DNA of 64,000 nucleotides from the NCBI RefSeq assembly GCF_014646055.1, contig NZ_BMMS01000003.1, forward strand, positions 1 through 64,000, read 5' to 3'. The notes beneath the pieces are model-generated. The model saw only the letters and a program-made list of their open reading frames with translations. It searched no databases and was not told where the DNA came from. Made by a program: the position numbers and the translations under genes. Positions 51,980-61,600 of the stretch are shown in pieces; positions within the stretch are counted from its first letter, which is position 1; every line of letters starts with the position of its first letter. Source of the DNA: Wenjunlia tyrosinilytica (GTDB taxonomy: Bacteria; Actinomycetota; Actinomycetes; Streptomycetales; Streptomycetaceae).

Positions 51980-53860
51980 ATGGACTTCAGCGCAGAGAGG
52001 TCGGGCACCCCCGCCGACCTTGCCTGGCTGCGTGCTGTCGACGCCTACACGGTGGGTGCCTACGCACACGCCGAGGAGGAGTTCCGGGTCGCGGTGCGCC
52101 TCGATCCGGGGATGGCCGACGCCTGGCTGGGCCTGCACGCCCTGCGCGTGGACACCACGACCGCGCTCATGCAGATGCACCGGCACCGCGACCGCTTCGG
52201 CGAACAGCGCGAGGCACACGGCCGTTCACTCAACTCCTGGTACTGGCTCGGCTGGTGGGTGCAGCCGGTGCTGGAGACCCGCCGCGACCTGCTGCTGGCG
52301 TACGCCTCCCACTGGCTGGACGGGCGCCATGTGGCCGAACTCGAGCAGGCGCTGGGGGACTGCCCTCCCGTCGAGGAGGACCCCGGCGCGCGGTTCCTGC
52401 ACGCCTGCCGGGCCTATCTGGTCAAGGACTGGGACCAGTTGATCAAGCACACCGAGCCGCTCCTCGACGATCCGGTGCTCGGAATCGAGGCGGGCCTGTT
52501 CGGCGGGATGGCGCGGGTGCGCCTGGAGCTGTGCGCGCAGGCCGAGTCTCTGCTGGCGACGGCGCTGATGCGCTGCCGGTCCGAACAGCCCCAGCGCAAG
52601 GAACTGCGCTACTGGCTGGCGCGGGCGCGTGAGGGGACGGGCCGCAGCGCGGCCGCGCTGCCGCTGTACCGGTCGGTGCACCGGGTCGATCCCTCGTTCA
52701 TGGACACCGCGGCGAGGCTGGCGGCGATCATGGCCGGGGAGGGTCTGGACGACGACGCCGGCGACCTGGCCCCGGTGCCGCTGGCCGGTCTGGGGCAGAT
52801 GAGCGGGAGCGAGACCCAGGACGGTGGCGAGTCACTGTCCGGCGGCGAGCTGCTGGACGGGCGGGCGCCGTGGGCCGGGCAGCCGGCGGGGCCCGGCGGT
52901 GACGGGCCCCGGGAGAAGGCGGTGCTGCCGGTCGCTCCGGTGCCGCCGCGCTCAGCGGTGCTGGGCGCCCCCGACCCCGTTCTGCTGGCGCAGGCGCTGG
53001 CCGAGCTGGAGAAGATGGTGGGGCTCGATCCGGTCAAGCGGCAGGTGCGGGCGCTGTCGGCCCAGCTGCGGATGGCGCGGCTGCGCGCCGGACAGGGGCT
53101 GCCGGTGCAGCCGCCCAAGCGGCACTTCGTCTTCTCGGGCCCCTCGGGGACGGGCAAGACGACGGTGGCCCGCATACTCGGGCGGGTCTTCTACGCCCTG
53201 GGGCTGCTGGACGGCGAGCACCTCGTGGAGGCCCAGCGGGCGGACCTGGTGGGTGAGTTCCTGGGCCAGACCGCGGTGAAGGCGAACGAGCTGATCGACT
53301 CGGCACTCGGCGGGGTGCTCTTCGTCGACGAGGCGTACAGCCTGGCGAACTCCGGCTACACCAAGGGCGACGCCTACGGAGACGAGGCTCTGCAGGTCCT
53401 GCTCAAGCGGGCCGAGGACAACCGGGACCGGCTCGTGGTGATCCTCGCCGGGTACCCGGAGGGCATGGACCGGCTTCTGGCGGCGAACCCCGGGCTGAAC
53501 TCCCGTTTCACCACCCGGGTCGACTTCCCCAGCTACCGCCCGCTGGAGCTGATGCGCATAGGCGAGGTGCTGGCGGCGGAGAACGGCGACACCTGGGACG
53601 AGGACGCCCTCGACGAGCTGCGCAGCATAAGCGGGCACGTCGTCGAGCAGTGGTGGATCGACGAACTCGGCAACGGCCGCTTCGTGCGCACCCTGTACGA
53701 GAAGAGCTGCGCCTACCGCGATCTGCGGCTCTCCGGCCTTGAAACCGTTCCTACGCGCGAAGACCTCTCGACGCTGCGGCTGCCGGATCTGATGCAGGCG
53801 TACGGGGAGGTGCTGTCCGGGCGCGACCTGCGCGGCCGCGACCCGGACCAGCCCGACTGA
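51980..53860 (+). CDS. CbxX/EccA-type AAA+ ATPase with N-terminal TPR-like domain
   Basis: This is a 626-residue protein. The N-terminal ~270 residues are TPR-like (AYAHAEEEFRVAVRLDPGMADAW). A Pro/Gly-rich linker follows, then a AAA+ domain with Walker A GPSGTGKTTVARILG, Walker B GGVLFVDEAYSL and sensor region LVVILAGYPEGMDRLLAANPGL. The architecture matches EccA of type VII secretion, but no other ESX gene is in the window. ATG 51980 follows GGGGGA; GTG 51968 is an alternative. It may power protein export or remodel complexes. Confidence 0.85.
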   Translation: MDFSAERSGTPADLAWLRAVDAYTVGAYAHAEEEFRVAVRLDPGMADAWLGLHALRVDTTTALMQMHRHRDRFGEQREAHGRSLNSWYWLGWWVQPVLETRRDLLLAYASHWLDGRHVAELEQALGDCPPVEEDPGARFLHACRAYLVKDWDQLIKHTEPLLDDPVLGIEAGLFGGMARVRLELCAQAESLLATALMRCRSEQPQRKELRYWLARAREGTGRSAAALPLYRSVHRVDPSFMDTAARLAAIMAGEGLDDDAGDLAPVPLAGLGQMSGSETQDGGESLSGGELLDGRAPWAGQPAGPGGDGPREKAVLPVAPVPPRSAVLGAPDPVLLAQALAELEKMVGLDPVKRQVRALSAQLRMARLRAGQGLPVQPPKRHFVFSGPSGTGKTTVARILGRVFYALGLLDGEHLVEAQRADLVGEFLGQTAVKANELIDSALGGVLFVDEAYSLANSGYTKGDAYGDEALQVLLKRAEDNRDRLVVILAGYPEGMDRLLAANPGLNSRFTTRVDFPSYRPLELMRIGEVLAAENGDTWDEDALDELRSISGHVVEQWWIDELGNGRFVRTLYEKSCAYRDLRLSGLETVPTREDLSTLRLPDLMQAYGEVLSGRDLRGRDPDQPD

Positions 53861-53959
53861 CGCCACCCGGCCGGAGCACCACGACCGGAGCGCCACCACC
53901 GGAGCACCACCGAAGGGGAGCACCACCCGACCGGTGCCCGGCACCCACCGATCCGGGGC

Positions 53960-54997
53960 TCACGCCCGGGCCGCGCGGTGGGAGGGGTCGCGCACCTCGC
54001 CCACCAGGGTCTCCAGCACGTCCTCCAGGGTCACCAGCCCCAGCACCCTGCCCTCGCCGTCGGCCACGGCCGCCAGATGCGAGGCCGCCCTGCGCATCGA
54101 GGTCAGCGCGTCGTCCAGGGGCATCTCGTCCCTGATCGTGGTCATCGGCCGCCACAGCCGCTGCGGGACCGCCTGGTCGGGGTCCTCCAGGTCGAGCACG
54201 TCCTTGACGTGCAGATAGCCGCGGAAGGAGCCACCGGGCCCGGTTACCGGGAAGCGCGAGAAGCCCGTGCGGACGGTCAGCTCCTCGACCTGGCGCGGGG
54301 TGACGGCCGGGACGACGGTGATGAGCGTCTCCGTCTTCAGCAGGACGTCGGTGACCGGGCGGGTGCCCAGCTCCAGCGCGTCCTCCAGGCGCTGCTGCTC
54401 TCCCTTGTCCAGGAGCCCGGCCTGACGGGAGTCCTGCACGATGTGGGTGAGCTCCTCGCTGGTGAAGACCGACTCGACCTCGTCCTTGGGCTCGACCCGG
54501 CACAGCCACAGCACCAGGCGGGCGCACGCGCCGAGGACGGCGGTGACCGGCCGGAAGAGGCGGGCGAGGGTGACCAGGCCGGGGCTGAGCCAGACCGCCG
54601 TCTTCTCCGGGGCGGCCATGGCGAGGTTCTTGGGGACCATCTCGCCGACGACCAGGTGGAGGAAGACCACGACCGCCAGCGCGATCACGTAGCCGATGGG
54701 GTGGACCAGGCCCTCGGGCAGGTGCACCGCGTGGAACAGGGGTTCGAGCAGGTGGGCGACGGTCGGCTCGGCGACGGCACCGAGGGTCAGCGAGCAGACG
54801 GTGATGCCGAACTGCGCGGCCGCCATCATCTGCGGAAGGCTCTCCAGGCCCTGGAGCACGGTGCGGGCACGCGCCGACTTCACGGCGAGCGGCTCGATCT
54901 GGCTTCGGCGCACGGAGACCAGGGCGAACTCCGCGCCGACGAAGAAGCCGTTGCCGAGGACCAGCAGGACGGCGAACAGCAGTTGCAGGAAGCTCAT
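53960..54997 (-). CDS. CNNM/HlyC-CorC-family membrane protein with CBS pair
   Basis: About 345 residues: N-terminal DUF21 transmembrane domain (LQLLFAVLLVLGNGFFVGAEFALVSVRR, VVGEMVPKNLAM) and two CBS domains (RPVTDVLLKTETLITVVPA; VLGLVTLEDVLETLVGEVRD). It lacks the C-terminal CorC/HlyC domain found in its neighbour. Family members are linked to Mg2+ or cobalt homeostasis. The start overlaps the stop of the paralogue upstream (ATGA), so the two are co-translated and may form a heteromer. Confidence 0.88.
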   Translation of the reverse strand: MSFLQLLFAVLLVLGNGFFVGAEFALVSVRRSQIEPLAVKSARARTVLQGLESLPQMMAAAQFGITVCSLTLGAVAEPTVAHLLEPLFHAVHLPEGLVHPIGYVIALAVVVFLHLVVGEMVPKNLAMAAPEKTAVWLSPGLVTLARLFRPVTAVLGACARLVLWLCRVEPKDEVESVFTSEELTHIVQDSRQAGLLDKGEQQRLEDALELGTRPVTDVLLKTETLITVVPAVTPRQVEELTVRTGFSRFPVTGPGGSFRGYLHVKDVLDLEDPDQAVPQRLWRPMTTIRDEMPLDDALTSMRRAASHLAAVADGEGRVLGLVTLEDVLETLVGEVRDPSHRAARA

Positions 54998-56448
54998 CGC
55001 CGCACCTGCCCCGAGGAGTCGGCGGAACCGGAATCGGCGGACCGTGTGCCGGTGCCCCGTGTGCCGGTGCCCCGTGTGCCGTCGGTCCGGGAGTCGGCGG
55101 ACCGCGGGTTGGCGGTCCGCGGCGGCGCCGGGACCTCGCCCTTGCCGCCGATCCGCACCAGGCGCACCCGCTCGGCCCGGTGGTGGGCCACCTCGCGCAC
55201 CCGCAGCCGCCATCCGGGCAGGACGACGGTGTCGCCCTCCTCGGGGATCCTTCCGAGCACGTCGGCGACGAGGCCGGCGACCGTCTCGTAGGGGCCTTCG
55301 GGGGCGTGCAGGCCGATGCGCTCCAGCAGGTCGACGCGGCAGCTGCCGTCGGCGTCCCACACGGGATGGCCGTTCTCGGGGGGCGCGGGAGCGAGCTCCG
55401 GCAGGTCGACCGCGTCGTGCTCGTCACGGACCTCGCCGACGAGCTCCTCGACGATGTCCTCCAGGGTGACCACGCCGGCGGTGCCTCCGTACTCGTCCAC
55501 GACGACGGCCATGGGCTGCTCGTGGCGCAGCCGCTCCAGCAGCTCCTGGACCGGGAGGGTCTCGGGAACGAGCAGCGGGGGGACGGCGATACGGCCGACC
55601 GGGCGGCGGTCGCGCAGCGCCGGTGGAACGGCCAGCGCGTCCTTGAGGTGGACGACGCCGACAACCTCGTCGAGGCGCTCGCGGTAGACCGGGAAGCGGG
55701 ACAGGCCGGTGGCGCGGGTGAGGTTGAGGACGTCGGCCGCGGTCGCGGTGTCCTCGAGCGCCGAGACCCGCACGCGCGGGGTCATCACCGAGATGGCGGT
55801 GAGCTCGGCGAGGTTGAGGGTGCGCACGAACAGGTCGGCGGTGTCCTCCTCGATGGCCCCCGCCCGCGCGGAGTGCCGGGCGAGGGAGACCAGCTCGGCG
55901 GGGGTGCGCGCGGAGGCCAGTTCCTCGGTGGGCTCGACGCCCAGCGCCCTGACCATGCGGTTCGCGGAGGTGTTGAGCAGGGTGATCATCGGCTTGAAGA
56001 CCGCGGAGAACAGCAGCTGCGGGCGGGCGACGAAGCGGGTGACCTGCAGGGGCCGGGAGATCGCCCAGTTCTTGGGGACGAGCTCACCGATGACCATCTG
56101 CACGGCGCTGGCCAGCAGCATGCCGACGATCACGGCGCAGGTGTGCACCGCGGGCTCCGGAATGCCGACGGAGGCGAACGGTCCGCTCAGGAGCGCGGCC
56201 ATGGCGGGCTCGGCGAGCATACCGACGACCAGCGAGGTGATCGTGATCCCGAGCTGGGTCCCGGACAGCTGGAACGACAGCTCGCGCAGGGCTTCGAGCA
56301 CACGGCGCGCGCGGTGGTCGCCCTCGGCCGCGGCGCGCTCCACCGCGGGCTTGTCGACGGCCACGAGGCCGAACTCGGCCGCCACGAAGAAGCCGTTGGC
56401 GAGGATCAGGGCCAGGGCGGCGGCGAGGAGCAGGAGGGGGACTGTCAT
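54994..56448 (-). CDS. CNNM/HlyC-CorC-family membrane protein with CBS pair and CorC domain
   Basis: 484 residues: DUF21 (VPLLLLAAALALILANGFFVAAEFGLV, VIGELVPKNWAI), a CBS pair (ISVMTPRVRVSALEDTATA; MAVVVDEYGGTAGVVTLEDIVEELVGEV) and a C-terminal CorC_HlyC domain (CRVDLLERIGLHAPEGPYETVAGLVADVLGRIPEEGD). An Asp/Ser/Thr/Gly repeat tail follows (GTGTRGTGTRSADSGSADS). ATG 56448 opens the hydrophobic segment; the upstream extension is not family-like. The usual tandem arrangement in Streptomyces. Confidence 0.9.
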   Translation of the reverse strand: MTVPLLLLAAALALILANGFFVAAEFGLVAVDKPAVERAAAEGDHRARRVLEALRELSFQLSGTQLGITITSLVVGMLAEPAMAALLSGPFASVGIPEPAVHTCAVIVGMLLASAVQMVIGELVPKNWAISRPLQVTRFVARPQLLFSAVFKPMITLLNTSANRMVRALGVEPTEELASARTPAELVSLARHSARAGAIEEDTADLFVRTLNLAELTAISVMTPRVRVSALEDTATAADVLNLTRATGLSRFPVYRERLDEVVGVVHLKDALAVPPALRDRRPVGRIAVPPLLVPETLPVQELLERLRHEQPMAVVVDEYGGTAGVVTLEDIVEELVGEVRDEHDAVDLPELAPAPPENGHPVWDADGSCRVDLLERIGLHAPEGPYETVAGLVADVLGRIPEEGDTVVLPGWRLRVREVAHHRAERVRLVRIGGKGEVPAPPRTANPRSADSRTDGTRGTGTRGTGTRSADSGSADSSGQVRR

Positions 56449-56632
56449 GGCGCCACCTCCCCGCTCCGGGCTTGGGCGGACGAGGCGGCGCAGGTACTGC
56501 AGGACGATGGGTCCATCGCCGGAGAGTGTCACTCCTCGGGTAGGTACGGTCCGCGGATACGGGTCGTAGACACGGGGCTCGGGGCGCGCTGCGGCGCCGC
56601 TGAGACAAGAGTAGACAAGACAGCGGGCGGCG

Positions 56633-57169
56633 TCAGTCCGTGCCCGCCCCGCCGTCTCCTCCGGGGGCACCGGGGGTGCCCGGGCCGCCGGGGGCCCGGC
56701 CGGTCCCGTAGGCCTCGGCCAGGGCCCGCAGGCGGCCCGCGGCCCGTACCGCCCGGTCCCGGCCCGCGCCCGGCTGGATGCCCATGGCGGCCATGGTGGT
56801 GCCGTCGGCGAGGTCCAGGTAGACCCAGGGGTCGCCGGGCCGCAGGTTCACCCGGACCAGCTCCGCCCATTCCAGGCGCCGCTTGACGGTGAGGTTGACC
56901 ACGGTGACCCCGTCCCGGTCGGCCACGATCTTGGGCCGGGAGAGCACGGCGAGGACGGCGAAGATCACCAGGCCGGTGCCGACGAAGGTGGCCCGGTCCC
57001 CCGTGCCCCACGCGGTGGGACCGTCGTGGGGCAGGGCGACGGCGATCACGGTGAAGACCGCGAGCAGGGCCGCTCCGGTGCTCAGGAGTACGACGCGGGT
57101 GCGCCGCGGCCGGAAGGTGGCCGGGAGATCTGGCAGATCGGCGGGGGCAGGCACGTCTGGCGCTTTCAT
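56633..57169 (-). CDS. Membrane protein with PH-like domain
   Basis: This 178-residue protein has two transmembrane helices (RVVLLSTGAALLAVFTVIAVALP; FVGTGLVIFAVLAVLS). A small PH-like/bPH2 domain follows (VADRDGVTVVNLTVKRRLEWAEL, WVYLDLADGTTMAAMGIQ) and a Gly/Pro-rich tail. It commonly lies next to hisG in Streptomyces, 62 nt after it here, and is probably co-transcribed. Function unknown. Confidence 0.8.
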   Translation of the reverse strand: MKAPDVPAPADLPDLPATFRPRRTRVVLLSTGAALLAVFTVIAVALPHDGPTAWGTGDRATFVGTGLVIFAVLAVLSRPKIVADRDGVTVVNLTVKRRLEWAELVRVNLRPGDPWVYLDLADGTTMAAMGIQPGAGRDRAVRAAGRLRALAEAYGTGRAPGGPGTPGAPGGDGGAGTD

Positions 57170-57231
57170 CGTTCGTGGACCGGCTTCGTGGACCGGCTTC
57201 TGGACCGGGCGGGGCGGCTTCGGGGCGCCGG

Positions 57232-58080
57232 TCAGAGGCGGCAGGCGTGGATGTCCGTGACGAGGATGGCGCGGGCGCCGACCTCCCACAGGTCGTCCAT
57301 GATCCGCTGTGCCTCCTTGCGCGGCACCATGGAGCGGACCGCGACCCAGCCCTCGTTGTGCAGCGGGGAGACCGTCGGCGACTCCAGGCCGGGGGTCAGG
57401 GCCACGGCCTCCTCCACGTGCTCCGCGCGGATGTCGTAGTCCATCATCACGTAGCGGCGGGCGACCAGGACGCCCTGGAGGCGGCGCACGAACTGCTTGA
57501 CCCGGGCGTCGTCCGGGTCGGCTCCGACGCGCCGGATGAGGACGGCCTCGGAATCCAGGATGGGGTCGCTGATGATCTCCAGGCCCTGGTTGCGCAAGGT
57601 GGTGCCGGTCTCGACGACGTCCGCGATGACCTCGGCGACGCCGAGCTTGATCGCGGTCTCCACCGCCCCGTCGAGGCGGACGACGGAGGCGTCCACGCCG
57701 TTGTCGGCGAGGTGCTTGGCGACCAGGCCGGAGAACGAGGTGGCCACCGTCATGCCGCCGAACTCGCTGACGTCCTTCGCCGTGCCCGGGAGCGTGGCGT
57801 AGCGGAACGTGGAGCGGGCGAAGCCGAGCTGGAGGATCTCCTCGGCGCAGGCCCCCGAGTCCAGGAGGAGGTCGCGGCCGGTGATGCCGATGTCGAGGCG
57901 TCCGGATCCGACGTAGACCGCGATGTCGCGCGGGCGGAGGAAGAAGAACTCGACGTTGTTCTCCGGGTCCACCAGGACGAGCTCGCGGGAGTCCTTGCGC
58001 TGGCGGTATCCGGCCTCGTGCAGCATCGCCGACGCAGGCTCGGACAGTGAACCCTTGTTGGGAAGTGCGATGCGCAGCAT
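57232..58080 (-). CDS. hisG: ATP phosphoribosyltransferase, long form
   Basis: This 282-residue HisG carries out the first step of histidine synthesis, joining ATP and PRPP. It begins LRIALPNKGSLSEPA and has the PRPP site EVIADVVETGTTLRNQGLEII. A C-terminal regulatory domain (YVMMDYDIRAEHVEEA) makes it the histidine-inhibited hexameric long form, which needs no HisZ. It follows hisE by 127 nt on the same strand. Confidence 0.96.
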   Translation of the reverse strand: MLRIALPNKGSLSEPASAMLHEAGYRQRKDSRELVLVDPENNVEFFFLRPRDIAVYVGSGRLDIGITGRDLLLDSGACAEEILQLGFARSTFRYATLPGTAKDVSEFGGMTVATSFSGLVAKHLADNGVDASVVRLDGAVETAIKLGVAEVIADVVETGTTLRNQGLEIISDPILDSEAVLIRRVGADPDDARVKQFVRRLQGVLVARRYVMMDYDIRAEHVEEAVALTPGLESPTVSPLHNEGWVAVRSMVPRKEAQRIMDDLWEVGARAILVTDIHACRL

Positions 58081-58207
58081 GGGAGGTCAGACCCTTCGGG
58101 AGGTTGTTCGCGGGATGCGGGGATGAGGGGATGCGGCGGATGTGCTGGACCTTCGCGGTGGCGGTGGGCCCGGACGGCGGGACCCGCCCGCCGTCCGGGC
58201 CGACGGC

Positions 58208-58477
58208 TCACAGATGAGCGTAGACGTCCTCGAGGCTGATGCCGCGGGCGACCATCATCACCTGAAGGTGGTACAGGAGCTGGGAGATCTCCTCGGCGGT
58301 GCGGTCGGCGCCCTCGTGCTCGGCGGCCATCCAGACCTCGGCGGCCTCCTCGACGACCTTCTTGCCGATCGTGTGCACACCCGCGGCGACGAGTTCCGCG
58401 GTACGGGACGAGGCGGGGTCGCCGGAGGCGGCCTTGTGCTGGAGCTCGGTGAAGAGCTCGTCGAATGTCTTCGCCAT
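58208..58477 (-). CDS. hisE: Phosphoribosyl-ATP pyrophosphohydrolase
   Basis: This 89-residue all-helical MazG-fold enzyme catalyses the second step of histidine synthesis. It has the metal-binding [16 protein letters not shown] and [13 protein letters not shown]. It lies between ribH and hisG, a gene order typical of Streptomyces, where these two his genes are split from the main his operon. Confidence 0.96.
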   Translation of the reverse strand: MAKTFDELFTELQHKAASGDPASSRTAELVAAGVHTIGKKVVEEAAEVWMAAEHEGADRTAEEISQLLYHLQVMMVARGISLEDVYAHL

Positions 58478-58514
58478 GGTGGCTACAACCTACCGGGTCG
58501 CGCGGGCGCCCCCG

Positions 58515-59000
58515 TCACCGCCATGGTTCGGAGACGGACCTCAGCGTGGCCGCGGTGGCGACGGCCGCGGTGACCGCCTCGTGCCCCTTGTCCTCGGTGG
58601 ATCCGGCGATGCCCGCCCGGTCCAGGGCCTGCTCCTCGGTGTCGCAGGTGAGCACGCCGAAGCCGACGGGGACGCCGGTCTCGACGCCGACCTGCGTCAG
58701 TCCGTTGGTGACGCCCTGGCACACGTACTCGAAGTGCGGGGTGCCGCCGCGGATGACGACGCCGAGGGCGACGATCGCGTCGTAGCCGCGGGTGGCCAGG
58801 ACCTTGGCGACCACCGGCAGCTCGAAGCTGCCGGGGACGCGCAGCACGGTGGGCTCGTCGATGCCGAGCTCGCCGAGAGCGCGCAGCGCGCCCGCGACCA
58901 GCCCGTCCATGACCTTCTCGTGCCACTGCGCGGCGATGACCGCCACACGCAGGTCCGCGCAGTTGCGTACCGAAATCTCGGGTGCGCCCTTACCGCTCAC
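58515..59000 (-). CDS. ribH: 6,7-dimethyl-8-ribityllumazine synthase
   Basis: This 161-residue protein is the penultimate enzyme of riboflavin synthesis. Conserved pieces are [43 protein letters not shown] and [16 protein letters not shown]. It starts with GTG after GGAGAG. It is the last rib gene of the operon, 46 nt after ribBA, and is followed by hisE within 37 nt, so rib and his genes may share a transcript. Confidence 0.96.
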   Translation of the reverse strand: MSGKGAPEISVRNCADLRVAVIAAQWHEKVMDGLVAGALRALGELGIDEPTVLRVPGSFELPVVAKVLATRGYDAIVALGVVIRGGTPHFEYVCQGVTNGLTQVGVETGVPVGFGVLTCDTEEQALDRAGIAGSTEDKGHEAVTAAVATAATLRSVSEPWR

Positions 59001-59046
59001 GTCTCTCCTCGGTCGTTCACAGCGTTTCAGTGCTTCGGGTGGTGCG

Positions 59047-60327
59047 TCAGGCGGGGTCGCCGAGCCACGGCAGGTCGTGGCCCATGCGGTCGCGCTTGGT
59101 CTGCAGGTAGCGCAGATTGTGCTCCCCGGCCTGCACGGGCAGGGGTTCCCGGCCGAGGACCTTCAGTCCGTGACGGGTGAGGGCCGAGGTCTTGTCCGGG
59201 TTGTTGGTGAGCAGGCGCAGCGAGTGGACACCGAGGTCGGCGAGGATCTGCGCGCCGGCTCCGTAGTCGCGTGCGTCGGCGGGCAGGCCGAGCTCGAGGT
59301 TGGCGTCGAGGGTGTCGCGGCCGAACTCCTGGAGCTCGTAGGCGCGCAGCTTGTGCATCAGGCCGATGCCGCGGCCTTCGTGCCCGCGCAGGTAGAGCAC
59401 GACACCGCGGCCCTCGTCGGCCACCCGCTTGAGCGAGGCCTGCAACTGCGGGCCGCAGTCGCAGCGCTGGGAGGCGAAGACGTCGCCGGTCAGGCACTCG
59501 GAGTGCACTCGGACGAGGACGTTCTCGCCGTCGGCGAGGCGGCCGTACTCCAGGTCGCCCGCGACGAGCGCGATGTGCTCGACGCCGTCGGTGGTGCTGC
59601 GGTAGCCGAACGCGCGGAACGCGCCGTGGACGGTGGGCAACCGGGTCTCTGCCTCGCGGCGCACGGTCGGCTCCGCCTTGCGGCGGTAGGCGATCAGGTC
59701 CTCGATGGAGACGATCGACAGGCCGTGCTTGCGCGCGAACGGCACGAGCTGCGGCAGCCGGGCCATGGTGCCGTCCTCGTTGGCGATCTCGCAGATGACC
59801 GCGGTGGGGTGCAGTCCGGCCAGGCGGCACAGGTCGGGGCCGGCCTCGGTGTGGCCGTTGCGGGTCAGCACCCCGCCCTCGCGGGCACGCAGCGGGAAGA
59901 TGTGGCCGGGGCGGACGAAGTCCCCGGGGACGGAGCCCGGGTCGACGAGCTGCCGGATGGTGCGGGCGCGGTCGGCGGCGGAGATGCCGGTGGTGGTGCC
60001 GTGCTTGGCGTCCACGGAGACCGTGAAGGCCGTGCGCATGCTCTCGGTGTTGTCCTCGACCATCTGCCGCAGCTCGAGCCGGTCCACGTCCGGGCCCTGC
60101 ATGGGCACGCAGATCAGGCCCCGGCACTCGGTCATCATGAAGGCGACCAGCTCGGGGGTGACGAGCTCGGCGGCGAAGACCAGGTCGCCCTCGTTCTCGC
60201 GGTCCTCGTCGTCGACGACCACGACGGGCCGTCCGGCCGCGATGTCGGAGACGGCGCGCTCGATCGGGTCCAGACACAGGTCGTCCTCGCCGGCCAGTGC
60301 GTGCAGTGCGGCTGTTGAGGCGCTCAT
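59047..60327 (-). CDS. ribBA: Bifunctional DHBP synthase / GTP cyclohydrolase II
   Basis: 426 residues. The N-terminal RibB domain has [25 protein letters not shown] and GHTEAGPDL. The C-terminal RibA domain has zinc ligands in [18 protein letters not shown] and the catalytic [14 protein letters not shown]. It supplies both riboflavin precursors. ATG 60327 overlaps the ribM stop by 4 nt; the long upstream open frame is antisense noise over ribM. Confidence 0.96.
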   Translation of the reverse strand: MSASTAALHALAGEDDLCLDPIERAVSDIAAGRPVVVVDDEDRENEGDLVFAAELVTPELVAFMMTECRGLICVPMQGPDVDRLELRQMVEDNTESMRTAFTVSVDAKHGTTTGISAADRARTIRQLVDPGSVPGDFVRPGHIFPLRAREGGVLTRNGHTEAGPDLCRLAGLHPTAVICEIANEDGTMARLPQLVPFARKHGLSIVSIEDLIAYRRKAEPTVRREAETRLPTVHGAFRAFGYRSTTDGVEHIALVAGDLEYGRLADGENVLVRVHSECLTGDVFASQRCDCGPQLQASLKRVADEGRGVVLYLRGHEGRGIGLMHKLRAYELQEFGRDTLDANLELGLPADARDYGAGAQILADLGVHSLRLLTNNPDKTSALTRHGLKVLGREPLPVQAGEHNLRYLQTKRDRMGHDLPWLGDPA

Positions 60328-60974
60328 GCTGCGATCCCTTCGAGAACAGGCTGCTGCCTTGCGTTGACGCGCGAGCGCTGCCACCAGTCGCGCAGGCCGA
60401 ACAGGACCATCACGAACATCACCCCGTAGACGAGAGCGGAGAAGATCAGACCGCTGTTGATCTGGAGCGGGATCCCGACCATGTCGACGGCGATCCAGAC
60501 GAACCAGAACTCGACCCAGCCCTTGGCCTGTGCGTACATGGCGATGGCGGAGCCGACGAAGATGTAGGCGTCGGGCCAGGGGGCCCAGGACCAGCCGACG
60601 GTGTCGAGGAAGAGCGCGTAGCCGACGGTGGCGGCGCCCATGACGGCGACGAGCCCGAGGCGCTCGGCGTTGGTGGCGAAGCGGACCTTGACCGCGCCCT
60701 CGTCGCGGCGGTCGCGGTTCCAGCGGGCCCAGCCCCACAGGGCGGCCACGATGATGACGACCTGGCGGGTGGCGTTGCCGCCGAGGTGGGCGGACAGGCT
60801 GGCCGCGATGAGGAGCAGGGAGCCGGTGATCTGCACCGGCCAGCTCCACAGGGAGCGGCGCATGGCGAGGCCGATCGTCGCTGTGGCCAGGATGTTGCCG
60901 AACATGTCCGAGTACGGCACGGGCTTGCCCAGCGCGTGGAACGCGGGGTCGTTGAGCCAGGACAGGACGTTCAC
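60324..60974 (-). CDS. ribM: Riboflavin transporter of the PnuC fold
   Basis: This 216-residue membrane protein has about six to seven helices and PnuC-family features ([35 protein letters not shown]). Inside an FMN-riboswitch rib operon the PnuC-like member is RibM/PnuX, which imports riboflavin and roseoflavin, rather than an NMN transporter. It overlaps ribE upstream and ribBA downstream by 4 nt each. Confidence 0.88.
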   Translation of the reverse strand: MNVLSWLNDPAFHALGKPVPYSDMFGNILATATIGLAMRRSLWSWPVQITGSLLLIAASLSAHLGGNATRQVVIIVAALWGWARWNRDRRDEGAVKVRFATNAERLGLVAVMGAATVGYALFLDTVGWSWAPWPDAYIFVGSAIAMYAQAKGWVEFWFVWIAVDMVGIPLQINSGLIFSALVYGVMFVMVLFGLRDWWQRSRVNARQQPVLEGIAA

Positions 60975-61600
60975 GCGGTCACCTCTCCGGGGACGCCGAC
61001 GGCGGCGGGACCGCCGTGGGCGAGCAGCCGCTCGACGTACTTGGCCAGGACGTCGACCTCGAGGTTGACCGGGTCGCCGGGCTGCTTGATCCCGAGGGTG
61101 GTCAGTTCGAGCGTGGTGGGGATCAGGCTCACGGTGAAGTGGTCGGCGGCGGCGTCGACCACGGTGAGGCTGATGCCGTCCACCGTGATGGAGCCCTTCT
61201 CGACGACGTAGCGGGCGAGTTCGGCGGGCAGGGCGATCCTGACGATCTCCCAGTGCTCGCCGGGAATCCGTTCGAGGACGGTGCCGGTGCCGTCCACATG
61301 GCCCTGGACGAGGTGTCCGCCGAGGCGGCCGCCGAGCGCCATGGGGCGTTCGAGGTTGACGCGGGAGCCCGGCCGGAGCGCGCCGAGGCTGGAGCGCTTG
61401 AGAGTCTCCGCCATCACGTCGGCGGTGAACTCCCCGTCCGCGGTGTCGACCACGGTCAGGCAGACCCCGTTGACGGCGATCGAGTCGCCGTGCTTGGCGC
61501 CTTCGGTGACGACGGGGCCGCGCAGCCGCAACCGGGACGAGTCGCCCAGTTCCTCGACGGCGACGACCTCACCCAGTTCTTCGACGATTCCGGTGAACAC
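60971..61600 (-). CDS. ribE: Riboflavin synthase, alpha subunit
   Basis: 209 residues with two internally repeated lumazine-binding domains: [24 protein letters not shown] and [18 protein letters not shown] in the first; [20 protein letters not shown] and [12 protein letters not shown] in the second. It makes riboflavin from two lumazines. It abuts ribD directly and overlaps ribM. Confidence 0.97.
   Translation of the reverse strand: MFTGIVEELGEVVAVEELGDSSRLRLRGPVVTEGAKHGDSIAVNGVCLTVVDTADGEFTADVMAETLKRSSLGALRPGSRVNLERPMALGGRLGGHLVQGHVDGTGTVLERIPGEHWEIVRIALPAELARYVVEKGSITVDGISLTVVDAAADHFTVSLIPTTLELTTLGIKQPGDPVNLEVDVLAKYVERLLAHGGPAAVGVPGEVTA

Noticed and set aside
51980-53860. Type VII secretion locus
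   Set aside because: The AAA protein resembles EccA, but no EccB-E, WXG100 or mycosin gene is in the window, so a secretion locus cannot be claimed.
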